Assembly: GCF_000227115.2 (NCBI RefSeq)
Contig: NC_016483.1
Span: 744,001-808,000, forward strand
Direction of reading: 5' to 3'
Length of the DNA stretch: 64,000 nucleotides
Source of the DNA: Naumovozyma dairenensis CBS 421
Taxonomy: Eukaryota; Ascomycota; Saccharomycetes; Saccharomycetales; Saccharomycetaceae
Below the pieces are notes generated by a model. The model was not told the DNA's origin. It saw nothing but the letters and a program-made list of their open reading frames with translations, and ran no database searches. Within the stretch, counting starts at the first letter, position 1; the number at the start of each line of letters is the position of its first letter. Position numbers and translations under genes: made by a program. Below, in pieces: positions 42,306-52,354 of this stretch.

Positions 42306-42336
42306 CCCATGAATTTCGGGTTCCAAAATTCATGGG
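42306..42336. repeat. Perfect 11-bp stem hairpin
   Basis: Arms CCCATGAATTT (42306-42316) and AAATTCATGGG (42326-42336) are exact complements around the 9-base loop CGGGTTCCA. The sequence ATTTTTCCC follows on the plus strand. It could be a structured RNA element or a remnant of an inverted-repeat element; no gene overlaps it. Confidence 0.75.
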
Positions 42337-43301
42337 ATTTTTCCCAATTTCCCAATAATTCAAAGGATATGGCCTCTCTAGATGGCCTTATTAGAGTCCA
42401 GTCTGTAATTTGAGGGAAAAACAATTATGCATCATTCTTATTTGTTTATATCTAGATCAAAAAAATTATTGATTTATTTCAAAAAAAAGTTATAAAAGAA
42501 ACCAGTATTATTTTCTCAAAAGTAAACATTAGTAATCAATTCTAATACCATCAAGTTAGTACCCAAAAACAATAGAAAGTAGTACCGTTGAAGCACTAGA
42601 GGCCCTGGGAACTGCTTGGTTTTGTAACTTGGAGTTGACAGTATCCTTTTTCTAGGTATTCTTCATGATATTGATTATTATTGTATTAACTATGTAATGT
42701 GATACTTAATAACCAATACGTATTTGATTCGTTGCCGATGGCTTGTTCCATGATTGATGCAAGATGGTATAAAATTATCTTCTAAATATTAGGAAACAAT
42801 TGATATTTTCACTATTTGAAATATTTTCTTCTTATCTATATGTTCGCAGGGCTCACGGTGCTGAATACCAGCTTGTTCGGCACTTATCTATACGTGCAGA
42901 CAAAGCTACATTAGAGAGACTTGAGAGCGGCAAAGTCGTCTTAAAGATATCCTTATAGTGCCGCTTCTTGCTATTCTGTTTTAAATATTTTTCCTTAACT
43001 TGGTTGTTGGAAATCCTCAAAATATAAGATGTAATAAATCAATTTATAACCCCGTGTGCTTTACCAATTGGTCTTCGAAGAAGAGCATTTATATAATATA
43101 ATTCATAGTTTCTACATATATTTTTTGATTTCTAAAAAAATATATCTCTATCCATAGCATTTGGATTTTGTAGATTTGCTTCTCATTTAGCGCCCAGTTC
43201 TTAAACAACTTTTCAAGAACAAAGCAATGTTATATAAAGTCAATAAATTTCAATATTCTTTTAGGGTAATAGAATTTTTCTTTGGTCTATATAAAACCAT
43301 T

Positions 43302-43341
43302 TCACTAACGTCATAAAAATACTAAATTTTAACGTTAGTGA
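43302..43341. repeat. 10-bp inverted repeat, 20-bp spacer
   Basis: TCACTAACGT (43302-43311) and ACGTTAGTGA (43332-43341) are exact complements about 1 kb upstream of TIR4. The spacer is nearly all A/T. Confidence 0.75.
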
Positions 43342-44319
43342 GGAGTACGCTGTAGTTAGAAGTCAATCGGACTTTGGATTTCAGTGGTTACAATTAGTGA
43401 CAACGAACCCATTTTCGTTTCTCTGAGTGGGACTTGAGAACAACAAATACATGCTCGTGGCTCACGATAACTGACAATAAATCTGGGTAACAATTGTTGT
43501 TCTATACCAGGCCGTAGATAAGTTTTTGCGCTGCGACATTTTCAGTGTACAGTTTAGGCAAAAGAGCCGTTCTATAAAGGTTATGAAGGCAAGCTACTTG
43601 AAGGACTCGGCGAAGGAAGATTCGTTCTCTGTGAGCTTTTGATATATTATTGTTGATTGTTTACGTTCGATAAACGATAACGTTTGAGGAAATGTTCTTT
43701 CTTCGGAAACTATTCCACTGCATCCGCGCATCTCTCTTTCTTAAGTAGGGAGTGCGTATAAATCGTTCAAGAAACGCGACATTTTTTAACAACAATGGAT
43801 TAAGTAATTAAATTTTGCATGCTGCGCGATTCTCGCTTCGTTGAAATTCCATTTTGAAAAAAGTTCAGCTCAACTTGGATAGAAAAGGAAAAAGGTAAAC
43901 GTATTTCCTAATTAGGGTATTTTAAGTTTAACTTTTCTTCCTCCGGGCATCTTTCAGTTGATAAACGAAAGAGGGCCGAACTGTCAACAAAAGAATATTC
44001 GCGTAGCTCAAAGGACCACATATGACAACAATAACTACGGATGTGCTTCTAGTCAAAAGAACCCTTAAGTTGTGTATCCATGCGCAGCTTCTTCTAGCAG
44101 AACTCTTCTTCCAGATCAGGAATGACAAACGAAAACTTTCTTGTACATACAAAAATTTCTTTACGGCGTCGAGGATGGAGCTTAATTCAACATATATAAT
44201 AAACAGAATATGTTTTTCTTTCTTCTTTCTCTCTAGCATTCCTTTAAAAATTGGACGTTTAGTATTTGAACATTTAAAAATCAGAAACCTAACACTACAC
44301 ATAAAAATAATCAGAAAGA

Positions 44320-45501
44320 ATGAAGTTTTCAACAAGTGCAATCCTTTTGGCCACCGCCGGTGCCGCTATGGCAATTAGTGAAGACGATGTCGTTGAATTA
44401 GAAATTGTTATGGATGATGTCAAATCTAACCTGGTACGTTATATGAACCTTCTTACCGTTCCAGGTTTCAGTTTACCAGACAATATTATGGATGTTTACA
44501 TGGCCATGAACAGTGATCCAGAAGGTTACACCACTGCATTTACTGAATTAGACATGACCCAAATCAGTAATATGATGACTTGGTTACCATGGTACTCTAC
44601 CGAAATAGAACCAAAAATTGAATCTGCCCTTTCCAGTCTACATCCAAAAGCTTCTTCTACTACCACAATAACGTCTACTACCACCTCTACTTCCAGCACC
44701 CAAGCTGCTTCTGCTGCCCCAAGTTCAGCTAGCTCTGCTGTCGCATCTACCACAACTGTTAAATCTAGTGTTGCCGCCACCACATCTACTGAAGCTTCAG
44801 CTGTTGCTTCTAGTGCTGAAACCTCCACTACCGCTACTTCCGACGCCCCAGTTGTTTCTAGTGCTGAAACATCCAGTACCGCTACTTCCGACGCCCCAGT
44901 TGTTTCTAGTGCTGAAACCTCCACTACCGCCACTTCCGACTCCCCAGTTGTTTCTGGCACTACTTCTGCTCCAACTGTTTCCAACACTACTACTACTACT
45001 ACCACTTCTGCTCCAATTGCTGAACAATCTACCGTTTTAGCTACTGCTACTAACCTTTTCACTAACACCACCACTATGACTTCTTGTCCACCAACCTCTG
45101 TTGCTACCTCTACCAAGCATTTCACTAACACCACTGTTATCACTGAATGTACAGAATGTACTAAGAAGGGCCAATCCACCATTTTGGAAACTGCCACCAA
45201 CTTATACACTAACACTACCACTTTGACTTCTTGTCCACCAACCAGTTCCACTGAAAAGACTGCTACTTCAACTGCAGTTACTACCAAGAAGACCACTGTT
45301 ACTATCTGTGATGAAGAATGTAAGAAATCCAAGGCTTCCACTTCCACTGCTGCTAAGCCATCTACTGTTTCTCAAATCACTAAGGCTCAAACCTCCACTC
45401 AATCTACCGTCACTGTCCACCAACAAACTGAAAATGGTGCTGTCAAGGCTGTTGTCGGTATGGGTGCTGGTGTCTTAGCTGTTGCTGCTTTATTGTTATA
45501 A
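44320..45501 (+). CDS. TIR4: GPI-anchored cell-wall mannoprotein, Tir4-like
   Basis: The 393-residue protein has a signal peptide (about 1-18, cut after AMA). A SRP1/TIP1-type domain spans about 19-108 with VMDDVKSNLVRYMNLL and MMTWLPWYSTEIEP, and a long Ser/Thr-rich stalk includes three copies of a 16-residue repeat. Two TATNL(F/Y)TNTTT cysteine-containing repeats and a GPI tail (QTENGAVKAVVGMGAG plus a hydrophobic end) complete it. TIR proteins are wall mannoproteins induced by cold and anaerobiosis. The N-terminal domain and tail look closer to Tir4 than to Tir1 or Tir2, and SLG1 is its neighbour as in S. cerevisiae (YOR008-YOR009). Orthology within this family is hard to fix. Confidence 0.85.
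   Translation: MKFSTSAILLATAGAAMAISEDDVVELEIVMDDVKSNLVRYMNLLTVPGFSLPDNIMDVYMAMNSDPEGYTTAFTELDMTQISNMMTWLPWYSTEIEPKIESALSSLHPKASSTTTITSTTTSTSSTQAASAAPSSASSAVASTTTVKSSVAATTSTEASAVASSAETSTTATSDAPVVSSAETSSTATSDAPVVSSAETSTTATSDSPVVSGTTSAPTVSNTTTTTTTSAPIAEQSTVLATATNLFTNTTTMTSCPPTSVATSTKHFTNTTVITECTECTKKGQSTILETATNLYTNTTTLTSCPPTSSTEKTATSTAVTTKKTTVTICDEECKKSKASTSTAAKPSTVSQITKAQTSTQSTVTVHQQTENGAVKAVVGMGAGVLAVAALLL
44809..44952 (+). repeat. Three 48-bp tandem repeats in TIR4
   Basis: Three near-identical 48-bp units (44809-44856, 44857-44904, 44905-44952) encode SSAETSTTATSDAPVV-like repeats in the wall stalk. DNA-level similarity suggests recent duplication or homogenisation. Confidence 0.93.
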
Positions 45502-46518
45502 GTTTAGTATAGTGTAAAAACTGTTCTTCTCCGTGAACCAAACAAAAAACAATTAAAGACTCCGTTCTTATTAATAAATTAATCAATCGTTAGTTAATTA
45601 TTTTCAAGTCATTATTATTCATTTTTTTATTTTGCTCTTCGTTATTGGTATATATCTTCTCCATTCATCCATTTTTTTTCTTTCAGAAGTTGAAAATGAA
45701 GATGAAGATGATCGATATATACGTTGTATTCTATATATAGATTATTGTTACCCTTTTACCATTTTAATGTCATAATTATATTATTATTATTTTTTTTCCA
45801 GCTTTTGAGATTTATATGAGTCAGCTTTACTTAATTCTTTTTATAGATACCGAGTTATATACAAAACGTAACATATTTAATTGAATCGTAGCGACAGTCA
45901 TAATCATTTCACTCTGCATTAATCATCAAGAAGCACCTTTTATTGTTCGTCAGCGATTTCATGTTCACATTCACCCACTGTGTCATTCACTATTTTCTTT
46001 ATAAGGGGAACGCCCACATTGAAATGAAAAAAAAATATCGAAGAGAAACGCGAGAAAAGCAAAATGAAGCGAAGCGAGGCCAAGCAATAACAACAAGTAA
46101 CCCGAGGGAGGAAAAAGGCACATTCCGTTCTTTCAAAATTATATGATAGGAAGAAAAAAAGTAATAATAGTAAACATCTTTCTACTGGGAAGACTGACGC
46201 ATGTTAGAAGTTTTCGCTGAACATATTGTTAAGAACTTATAACTTCTCTTTAGTCTTGGTCTCCAATTTTAAAAGAGTAACAGGAAACGAACGAGAAAAA
46301 GACAACTTATTACAGTTGGAAAAGTGCTAGGATAAAAAAGCAAGGAATAATAATCAAGAAACTATTATACCGTACATCCTTCTAAAACCTAATCCAAGAG
46401 TAGGTTGGAGGTCACATTATCAGAAACGAAAAATCGCATTGTGAACAAAAGCTTCTTTAACAATTCGAGTTACTAAACTCTTTATAACTCAAGAGAGAAA
46501 AAATACTGCACAACAAAC
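45502..46518. other. Intergenic region TIR4-SLG1
   Basis: This 1017-bp AT-rich spacer separates tandem genes. It contains T-runs near 45625 and 45790 and an A-run near 46026. It presumably carries the TIR4 3' UTR and the SLG1 promoter; nothing else is supported. Confidence 0.5.
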
Positions 46519-47796
46519 ATGATATCAAGAAAATTAACCATCTCACTTCTGACATTATTCTACGGTATCAAGGATATAAATACACAAGATACTACCACCG
46601 GGTATACATATTTAAACTGTTATGGCTCAATACCTTCCGGCTTCACACTATATGATTCATACGCATACCAATCTAGTTCACATTGTTACACAAATTGTTT
46701 AGCTAATGGGTCCCAATATTTTGCATTAACTAACCATGCAGATTGCTACTGTGGGAATCAGGCACCTTCTTCATCAGATGTATCCTCTTCATGTAACACT
46801 AATTGTAATGGGTACGGGCAAGAAATGTGTGGTGGTGAAGACGCTTTTTCTGTTTACACTATTGATTCAGATGATGATAATACTGGTACTTCAAATGATG
46901 CAGTAAGCAGTCCTACTACCACTACAAGTACTAGTAGTACTAGGTCGATCACTTCCTCATCTACTACCACCACATCCCATTTTTCCTCTTCCACGTTTCC
47001 AACTTCTATCTCTACTACTAGTACACTTCTACCAAATCCACAAACAAGTAGTACTACTAGTACTACTAGTAGTATTAGTAGTGCTAATAGCATCATTAAT
47101 AGTGGCACTACGACACAAGAACAAGCAACTACATCTGTATCAGAAACGGTAGCAGTTGTGTATCAAACAGCATATAATACGGAGGGTGGATCGACAGTCT
47201 TCGTTACAAACACGATCACACAAAGTTACGCAGCTACGGGACTCATGAATAACAATTCCAGTTCATCCAATATGTCCAAAGATTCTAAAAACAAGAAGAA
47301 AACAAACGTGGGTGCCATTGTTGGTGGTGTTGTTGGTGGTGTCGTGGGTGCTATCGTCGTTGCCATTGGTATATTATTACTTATAAGACATATTAATGTG
47401 AAACGAGAGGAAGCAAGAATGGAGAAAGAGTATCAAGAAGCTATCAAACCTGTGGAGTTCAACGATTATGATACGACGGCGACGACGTCTGGTGGTGGGT
47501 TTGATGATTTGGGATTTGAAAATAAAGATGTCGCCGGGGGTGTAACGATAACGAATGATAATAATGGTAATAAGAATGTCGGCGATGTGATCTATAGTAA
47601 TTCGATATCTCGATCACAGCATCCTTTGACAACGACAGATTCAGGAAGTTTCCTGGATGATTTGAGGGTGCCTCCCAATATGGTTAGTAATCCCTTCGAT
47701 GATTCTAGAAGAATTAGTAATGGTTCGATATTACATGGGCCAGCATCGCATGGTGGCAAGACGTTGACTGTTGTAAACCCTGATGAAACGGATTAA
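46519..47796 (+). CDS. SLG1: Cell-wall integrity sensor Slg1/Wsc1
   Basis: The 425-residue protein has a signal peptide (about 1-23). A cysteine-rich WSC domain (about 28-112) includes SSSHCYTNCLANGSQYFAL and CYCG...CNGYGQEMCGGEDAFSVY. A Ser/Thr-rich O-mannosylated rod follows (about 118-260), then one transmembrane helix (about 265-291) preceded by a KKK cluster and an intracellular tail. The tail keeps the signature motifs of Slg1: MEKEYQEAIKPVEF, NPFDDSRRISNG and the terminal TVVNPDETD. Wall stress sensed here activates Rom2, Rho1 and the Pkc1 MAP-kinase path. The tail motifs identify WSC1 rather than WSC2-4. It is tandem with TIR4, whereas the S. cerevisiae pair is divergent. Confidence 0.95.
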   Translation: MISRKLTISLLTLFYGIKDINTQDTTTGYTYLNCYGSIPSGFTLYDSYAYQSSSHCYTNCLANGSQYFALTNHADCYCGNQAPSSSDVSSSCNTNCNGYGQEMCGGEDAFSVYTIDSDDDNTGTSNDAVSSPTTTTSTSSTRSITSSSTTTTSHFSSSTFPTSISTTSTLLPNPQTSSTTSTTSSISSANSIINSGTTTQEQATTSVSETVAVVYQTAYNTEGGSTVFVTNTITQSYAATGLMNNNSSSSNMSKDSKNKKKTNVGAIVGGVVGGVVGAIVVAIGILLLIRHINVKREEARMEKEYQEAIKPVEFNDYDTTATTSGGGFDDLGFENKDVAGGVTITNDNNGNKNVGDVIYSNSISRSQHPLTTTDSGSFLDDLRVPPNMVSNPFDDSRRISNGSILHGPASHGGKTLTVVNPDETD

Positions 47797-48666
47797 ATGA
47801 TCATCGCCCTGCGATATGAATTACTTAGATTTTGTTTCTATCTCTTTAACTATCATATCTGGACGACAATAGAAAGAGGTAGATATGATTAGACTAGGCC
47901 AGACTACACCATGTTAGACTAAACTAGACAAGACTACGCCTTACAAGAGAGGTGTTATTTTATTTATGTATGATAATATTATATTTTGTATTTAGTGCCA
48001 CCATAAGAACAATAATTATACTAAAACAAACTCACGCAACATAATTGAAAATAAAACAAAAGGCCTAGTTTTTGGCAAATCAGTATTTAATACAAATATC
48101 TATCATGCTACCCATACATCATATGGTTCAAGACGAGAGGTCAAGCTGGTTATTAATCGAGGATGGTGATATTGATAGCAACAGCGACAGAGTGACACTT
48201 GTTGGTCGTATCCGACCTACCCATCTGTATTACCACGGATACCTGAACGGAAATACCGCACACCACACTGGGCAAAAAAACTCAACACAAAATTTGCGCA
48301 GTACCACTGCGGGGGCAACCAATTACAGATAGTTCGGGAAAAAAAGAGGGGCAATTTCGACTTCAAAACTGCAACTCTTTAAAAAGTAACGTTAGAGGAA
48401 TTCGTTATCAATATGAGCATTATTAAGCCAGATCCCACAGAGGCAACCATATAAGGACAACTGCTGTTTAGAATACTTTTTTTTGACTTAAATATTGGTC
48501 TGTCATTACAAACTGTTCCATCTTTATTTTGTTTTCGCAATTATTTAGACATATAATTCGTGATAATTATAAAACTATACCCTGAAAATTATATTTGTTC
48601 TTACTATAACATATATATAGAGTACACACACAAACGCTTTACAATAATACAATATACCAAGAATCG
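47797..48666. other. Intergenic region SLG1-CUB1
   Basis: This 870-bp spacer contains short imperfect AGACTA repeats at about 47890-47940 (TTAGACTAGGCCAGACTACAC-like units downstream of SLG1). An 86-codon open frame at 48072-48332 starts at TTG and is not convincing. The region otherwise holds the CUB1 promoter. Confidence 0.5.
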
Positions 48667-50235
48667 ATGTCTGTCCAATTAAGTAACTACCCGTCTAATT
48701 CAACACATCCTCAACTTGTCCCGAAGGAAGAGGAAGGAATCCTAAAATACCTCCTCGATGTAAGAAACTACCTACAAAACCTCAAAAGAAATAGGACCCA
48801 GTACCTAAATTCTCAAGCTGTCCAAAAGACATACCAAGAAGTCCTCACAAAAGTTAGAGAACTAGATGAAATCAGGAAAAATAACCACGCAACTCCATCA
48901 AACAGCGCTACTACTTTAATCCATAGTATGGAATTACACAATAGAGTCGACTCGGTCCTCGATGATGTCTTCCAGTTATTATCATTATGCTTCTTGACTG
49001 TCGGATTGAAAAACTCTGCTCCAGCTACATATGCGTCCCTATCCACCGTACAAAGCTTACTAGAACATTTAAACGAATCCAATATCTTCACTCACCATGA
49101 TTTAGGCCCCATCAAGGAACGTCTGGATCAAATCTCCAAGATTGTAGAGGAAAGCTGTTCTCAGGAGATTAAGTTGGATAACGAGGGGGATGATCAATTC
49201 AATCAATATTTAGATGAAACTGAATTGGAACAGAACCAAAATAAAATTGAGCAAGATCTCTTATTACGTGCCAAATTACAACATTGTTTAGATGAATATC
49301 ATGAAATTGAATCGAAATTGGAAGAGATTGATCCCTCTTTGAATAGTATCTTGGAAAAATTGTTCCAAATTAGAAGAGGGTTGCTTTCTCTTGTGGCTTC
49401 AGCGAAGAAAAATTCCTTGTTGAGTCAAAAGGAATTAGATGAAAAACATTTGATTTCTCCGGAATATTTAAATAAGAAGTTGCTAGAGTTGGAGAAAGAA
49501 TTCAAAGATTTAGAAAGTAATCGTGATGAATTTGGGAAATTCAAATCTTTGGAAACTGGAGAAATACCGGAGAATGGCCAAAACGTTTTGAAAGGTTTGG
49601 AAGATGATTGTAACGATTTAATTAATGATTTGTCTCATCAAACTAATGGGAGGTTGACTTTGGATCCAGATTTGCAACCCGTTTATGAACAATTAATTGA
49701 AATTAAAACTACTTTGGAAAAATTAATGATAACAAGAAGATGGACCTTGAGAGAGACTGACCTGTTTACTTACCAGAAAAAATTAGGTGAAATTGATAAC
49801 TTAAGAGTTAAGGGCAAATTTCCCAGTAAATCATCAGACTCTAAGGGACAATTCATTATCTTATATTTGCTGCGTAGATGTTACGCTATCATATACAAGT
49901 TGTTAGAGTGTTCAGAACCGGTATCTGAATCATTACAACCAATCCATAACCAGCTCTCCACTGTACGCCGTTGTTTATTGGATATCAAAAGATTAGGTGG
50001 TGTTAGTAACGAGAGAGAATTATATCCATACCAAATGAAACTGGCTTCTTTAGATAATTTACGTAAAGACGGGATCTTTTATGATTCTGATGGTAATATT
50101 CCAGAAGGTCAAGGTACTTTGAATGCTTTACTTGCCGCATGTTTCGATATTGTTCATGAAATGAAAGTGGAAGCTGAAGCAAATAACAAAAGTAATGACA
50201 CATCCGATAATGATGACACTAATAGCCAATTTTAA
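48667..50235 (+). CDS. CUB1: Conserved UPF0662 protein Cub1
   Basis: The 522-residue, largely helical cytoplasmic protein matches S. cerevisiae Cub1 (YPL260W, 551 residues). Conserved blocks are DDVFQLLSLCFLTVGLKNSAPATYASLSTVQSLLEHLNESN (about 96-140, given here as a family landmark), LMITRRWTLRETDLF, and the C-terminal LLRRCYAIIYKLLE, SLQPIHNQLSTVRRCLL and NIPEGQGTLNALLAACFDIV. The protein ends in an acidic Asn/Asp tail. In S. cerevisiae it is linked to proteasome function and DNA-damage stress, but its activity is not defined. APM1 converges on it, as YPL259C does with YPL260W. Confidence 0.94.
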   Translation: MSVQLSNYPSNSTHPQLVPKEEEGILKYLLDVRNYLQNLKRNRTQYLNSQAVQKTYQEVLTKVRELDEIRKNNHATPSNSATTLIHSMELHNRVDSVLDDVFQLLSLCFLTVGLKNSAPATYASLSTVQSLLEHLNESNIFTHHDLGPIKERLDQISKIVEESCSQEIKLDNEGDDQFNQYLDETELEQNQNKIEQDLLLRAKLQHCLDEYHEIESKLEEIDPSLNSILEKLFQIRRGLLSLVASAKKNSLLSQKELDEKHLISPEYLNKKLLELEKEFKDLESNRDEFGKFKSLETGEIPENGQNVLKGLEDDCNDLINDLSHQTNGRLTLDPDLQPVYEQLIEIKTTLEKLMITRRWTLRETDLFTYQKKLGEIDNLRVKGKFPSKSSDSKGQFIILYLLRRCYAIIYKLLECSEPVSESLQPIHNQLSTVRRCLLDIKRLGGVSNERELYPYQMKLASLDNLRKDGIFYDSDGNIPEGQGTLNALLAACFDIVHEMKVEAEANNKSNDTSDNDDTNSQF

Positions 50236-50612
50236 ATTAGAAAAGTATAAAAATCGATCCATATATAGAATAGCTACGAATAGACAACTCTGGTGACTTC
50301 TTTACCTTCTTTCTTTATTTCGCCATTCTATTTTCGCACTGAATCCTTGAAAATATCTTTGTAATTAATGCTTCAGTCATAATACAAAAAAAAAAGGAAG
50401 ACTAGTTATATATAAGTCCATACTAAATTTTATTTGATTTTATAATATAGATACATTGATCAACTATCGACTGTTCCATTAGCTATGACAATTCTGAGAG
50501 CACTACAATCATGGTTTATAGAATCTTAACTTTAAAGGGTACTACTTTACATTCATTATCATATTATATATGTAATAATAATATATAAACCGATGCAATT
50601 TTTTAGGTCGTA
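50236..50612. other. Convergent intergenic region CUB1-APM1
   Basis: This 377-bp AT-rich spacer between converging stop codons contains an A-run near 50385 and TA-rich runs near 50565, as expected for overlapping 3' UTRs. Confidence 0.5.
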
Positions 50613-51947
50613 TTAAATTAAACGAATAGTATAATCATCACCACTTTGTGTAATATACCTAACCCAGGGATAACTTTTATATTGTAATTTTGGTTCATTA
50701 ATCTTCAAGTAACGAACTTGAATGCCTGATGTCGTGAAATAAGGTATTTGAAATTTAACTTGCACAGGTTTTTTATTTTGGACCTCCTCAGACTTACTAG
50801 AAGTGGATGGTAAACATAATTCTGCTGCCATAGAATACTCTTTACCACCTGGGAAACTCCTTATTTTCCAAAGAATAGCACTCTTTTCAGGGACCCATTT
50901 TATCGAACCATGAGAATATTTAAAGTTTGGTGTATCCGCATCTTCAGGTACTGGAATAAGTATTTCAACATTAGTAGCGGTCGATTTCTTTTTAATTTGT
51001 GCTTTCGCTCTACAATGTATTTCAATTCTTGAATTGGAATGGACTTGAACATTCATATCACACCAAATTAATGGTTTAATGGAAGTGGATAATCTATAAT
51101 TCATTAATTCGAAATCTCCATCAGGTGGTATAAACGTGATTATTTTTTCAGTTTCAAATTTACTCAATCTTACACATTGATGGAATTTCAAATCTTCTAA
51201 TTCAATTTTATTTTGTTTCTTCGAAGTAGCGTTATTATTTGTATCATCCTCAGTTAATTGTTTGGAAAATATCCCCTTATCATTGATACCTAGTTTTAAA
51301 TCTGGCATACCTGATAAACGAGACTTAATCTTCACTACACCTAAAATTTCCGATCTTAATATTTGCCCCTTTTGAGTCATTAACATATTTATTGATTCAA
51401 CAATATCCAAAAATGCTTCATTTTTCTTATATTTAATACCTTCAGATCTCCAACTAACTGAATCTGTCAAGGCAGATGGTGGTCTCGCAGCATTTTGTTT
51501 CTTTTTAGCTGCTTTCACTAATTTGAATGATTTCTGTGTAATATATTGCTTCAACATTTTAGTCTCTGTAATCTGTGGAATACCATAATCCATCAACTCA
51601 TCCAATAACTCATAAATGATAACATAATTATCTCTGATTGATTCTTCTTCCACCGTTTTCAAATAATCTCCAAGGACATCAATAATCTTATATAAGAATG
51701 CAAATACTTCAGCAATATTCGTTCTCAATAGATTCGTTATAGCAACTAAATATATATCACTGTGTTGGATAAAAAGGTATTGCGTATTATTATATGTCAA
51801 ACATGGAGGTATCACACTTGATTCTTCTTCTAAGTCAGCTAAAAGTGATGCAAATTTATCAATGGCTGTCAATGGGATATCATCTCTATATTTCCTTGAT
51901 AGTAACGGACGACCTTTAATATCACAAAAGTAAATTGCTGATGCCAT
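50613..51947 (-). CDS. APM1: AP-1 clathrin adaptor medium chain Apm1
   Basis: The 444-residue protein starts MASAIYFCDIKGRPLLSRKYR, the longin-like N-terminal domain of mu adaptins (1-145), with the DNYVIIYELLDELMDYGIPQ helix. A linker is followed by the mu-homology domain (about 170-444) containing WRSEGIKYKKNEAFLDIVESI, SGMPDLKLGIND and the terminal PYFTTSGIQVRYLKINEP and YPWVRYITQSGDDYTIRL. It selects Tyr-based cargo for clathrin traffic between Golgi and endosomes. It converges with CUB1, as in S. cerevisiae. Length is slightly below that protein (475). Confidence 0.96.
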   Translation of the reverse strand: MASAIYFCDIKGRPLLSRKYRDDIPLTAIDKFASLLADLEEESSVIPPCLTYNNTQYLFIQHSDIYLVAITNLLRTNIAEVFAFLYKIIDVLGDYLKTVEEESIRDNYVIIYELLDELMDYGIPQITETKMLKQYITQKSFKLVKAAKKKQNAARPPSALTDSVSWRSEGIKYKKNEAFLDIVESINMLMTQKGQILRSEILGVVKIKSRLSGMPDLKLGINDKGIFSKQLTEDDTNNNATSKKQNKIELEDLKFHQCVRLSKFETEKIITFIPPDGDFELMNYRLSTSIKPLIWCDMNVQVHSNSRIEIHCRAKAQIKKKSTATNVEILIPVPEDADTPNFKYSHGSIKWVPEKSAILWKIRSFPGGKEYSMAAELCLPSTSSKSEEVQNKKPVQVKFQIPYFTTSGIQVRYLKINEPKLQYKSYPWVRYITQSGDDYTIRLI

Positions 51948-52354
51948 TGCTTTAATTCTGCTCTATTTTGTTTATCTTGTCTATTGCAGTCGTTCCGTTT
52001 TGAGTATGTGATTTCTTAAGATCGACGTATTTTCTTAAATCAACTTACCGTGTTATAGGAGAGGAGGCCTTAGAGTATCGAGCTTGGATTATAATAATGA
52101 TTAGACTTCCAAAAAGCAAACAAACAAACCCAGGAACTTAAACACACAAGGGAATTGGGTATTGTTTAGCTAACTAATAACCTTAATACCATATAAAAGT
52201 TTAAGATGGATTTGTTATTATGATTATTGTTGATTCCATTTTTTCCTCTTTGAAAGTTTCATAATTTTTCACATTTCCACAATTGCCGTTTTTGGAATGA
52301 AAAAGTTACATAAATCTACCAAAATCGATTATTATTATTTATTATCTATAGTAT
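51948..52354. other. Intergenic region EST3-APM1
   Basis: This 407-bp spacer contains the APM1 promoter and the EST3 3' end. It is AT-rich, with no supported feature. Confidence 0.5.

Larger units (their letters stand above)
41287..44319. other. 3-kb divergent region FMP52-TIR4
   Basis: No gene is convincing in these 3033 bp. The stretch holds both divergent promoters, a strong hairpin at 42306-42336, an inverted repeat at 43302-43341 and TAAACGA motifs at 43671-43677 and 43962-43968. The TAAACGA motifs are near-matches to the anaerobic element bound by Upc2 in TIR/DAN promoters. A 137-residue frame at 43928-44341 on the minus strand has no recognisable content. Cell-wall mannoprotein genes of this class often have long, highly regulated promoters. 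Confidence 0.5.

Noticed and set aside
43928..44341. 137-codon minus-strand open frame overlapping the start of TIR4
   Set aside because: It overlaps the TIR4 start and promoter and has no recognisable content.
44526..45347. 273-codon minus-strand frame opposite TIR4
   Set aside because: Val-rich antisense shadow of the Thr/Ser repeats of TIR4.
48072..48332. 86-codon frame upstream of CUB1
   Set aside because: It starts at TTG, lies in a promoter region and has no similarity I recognise.
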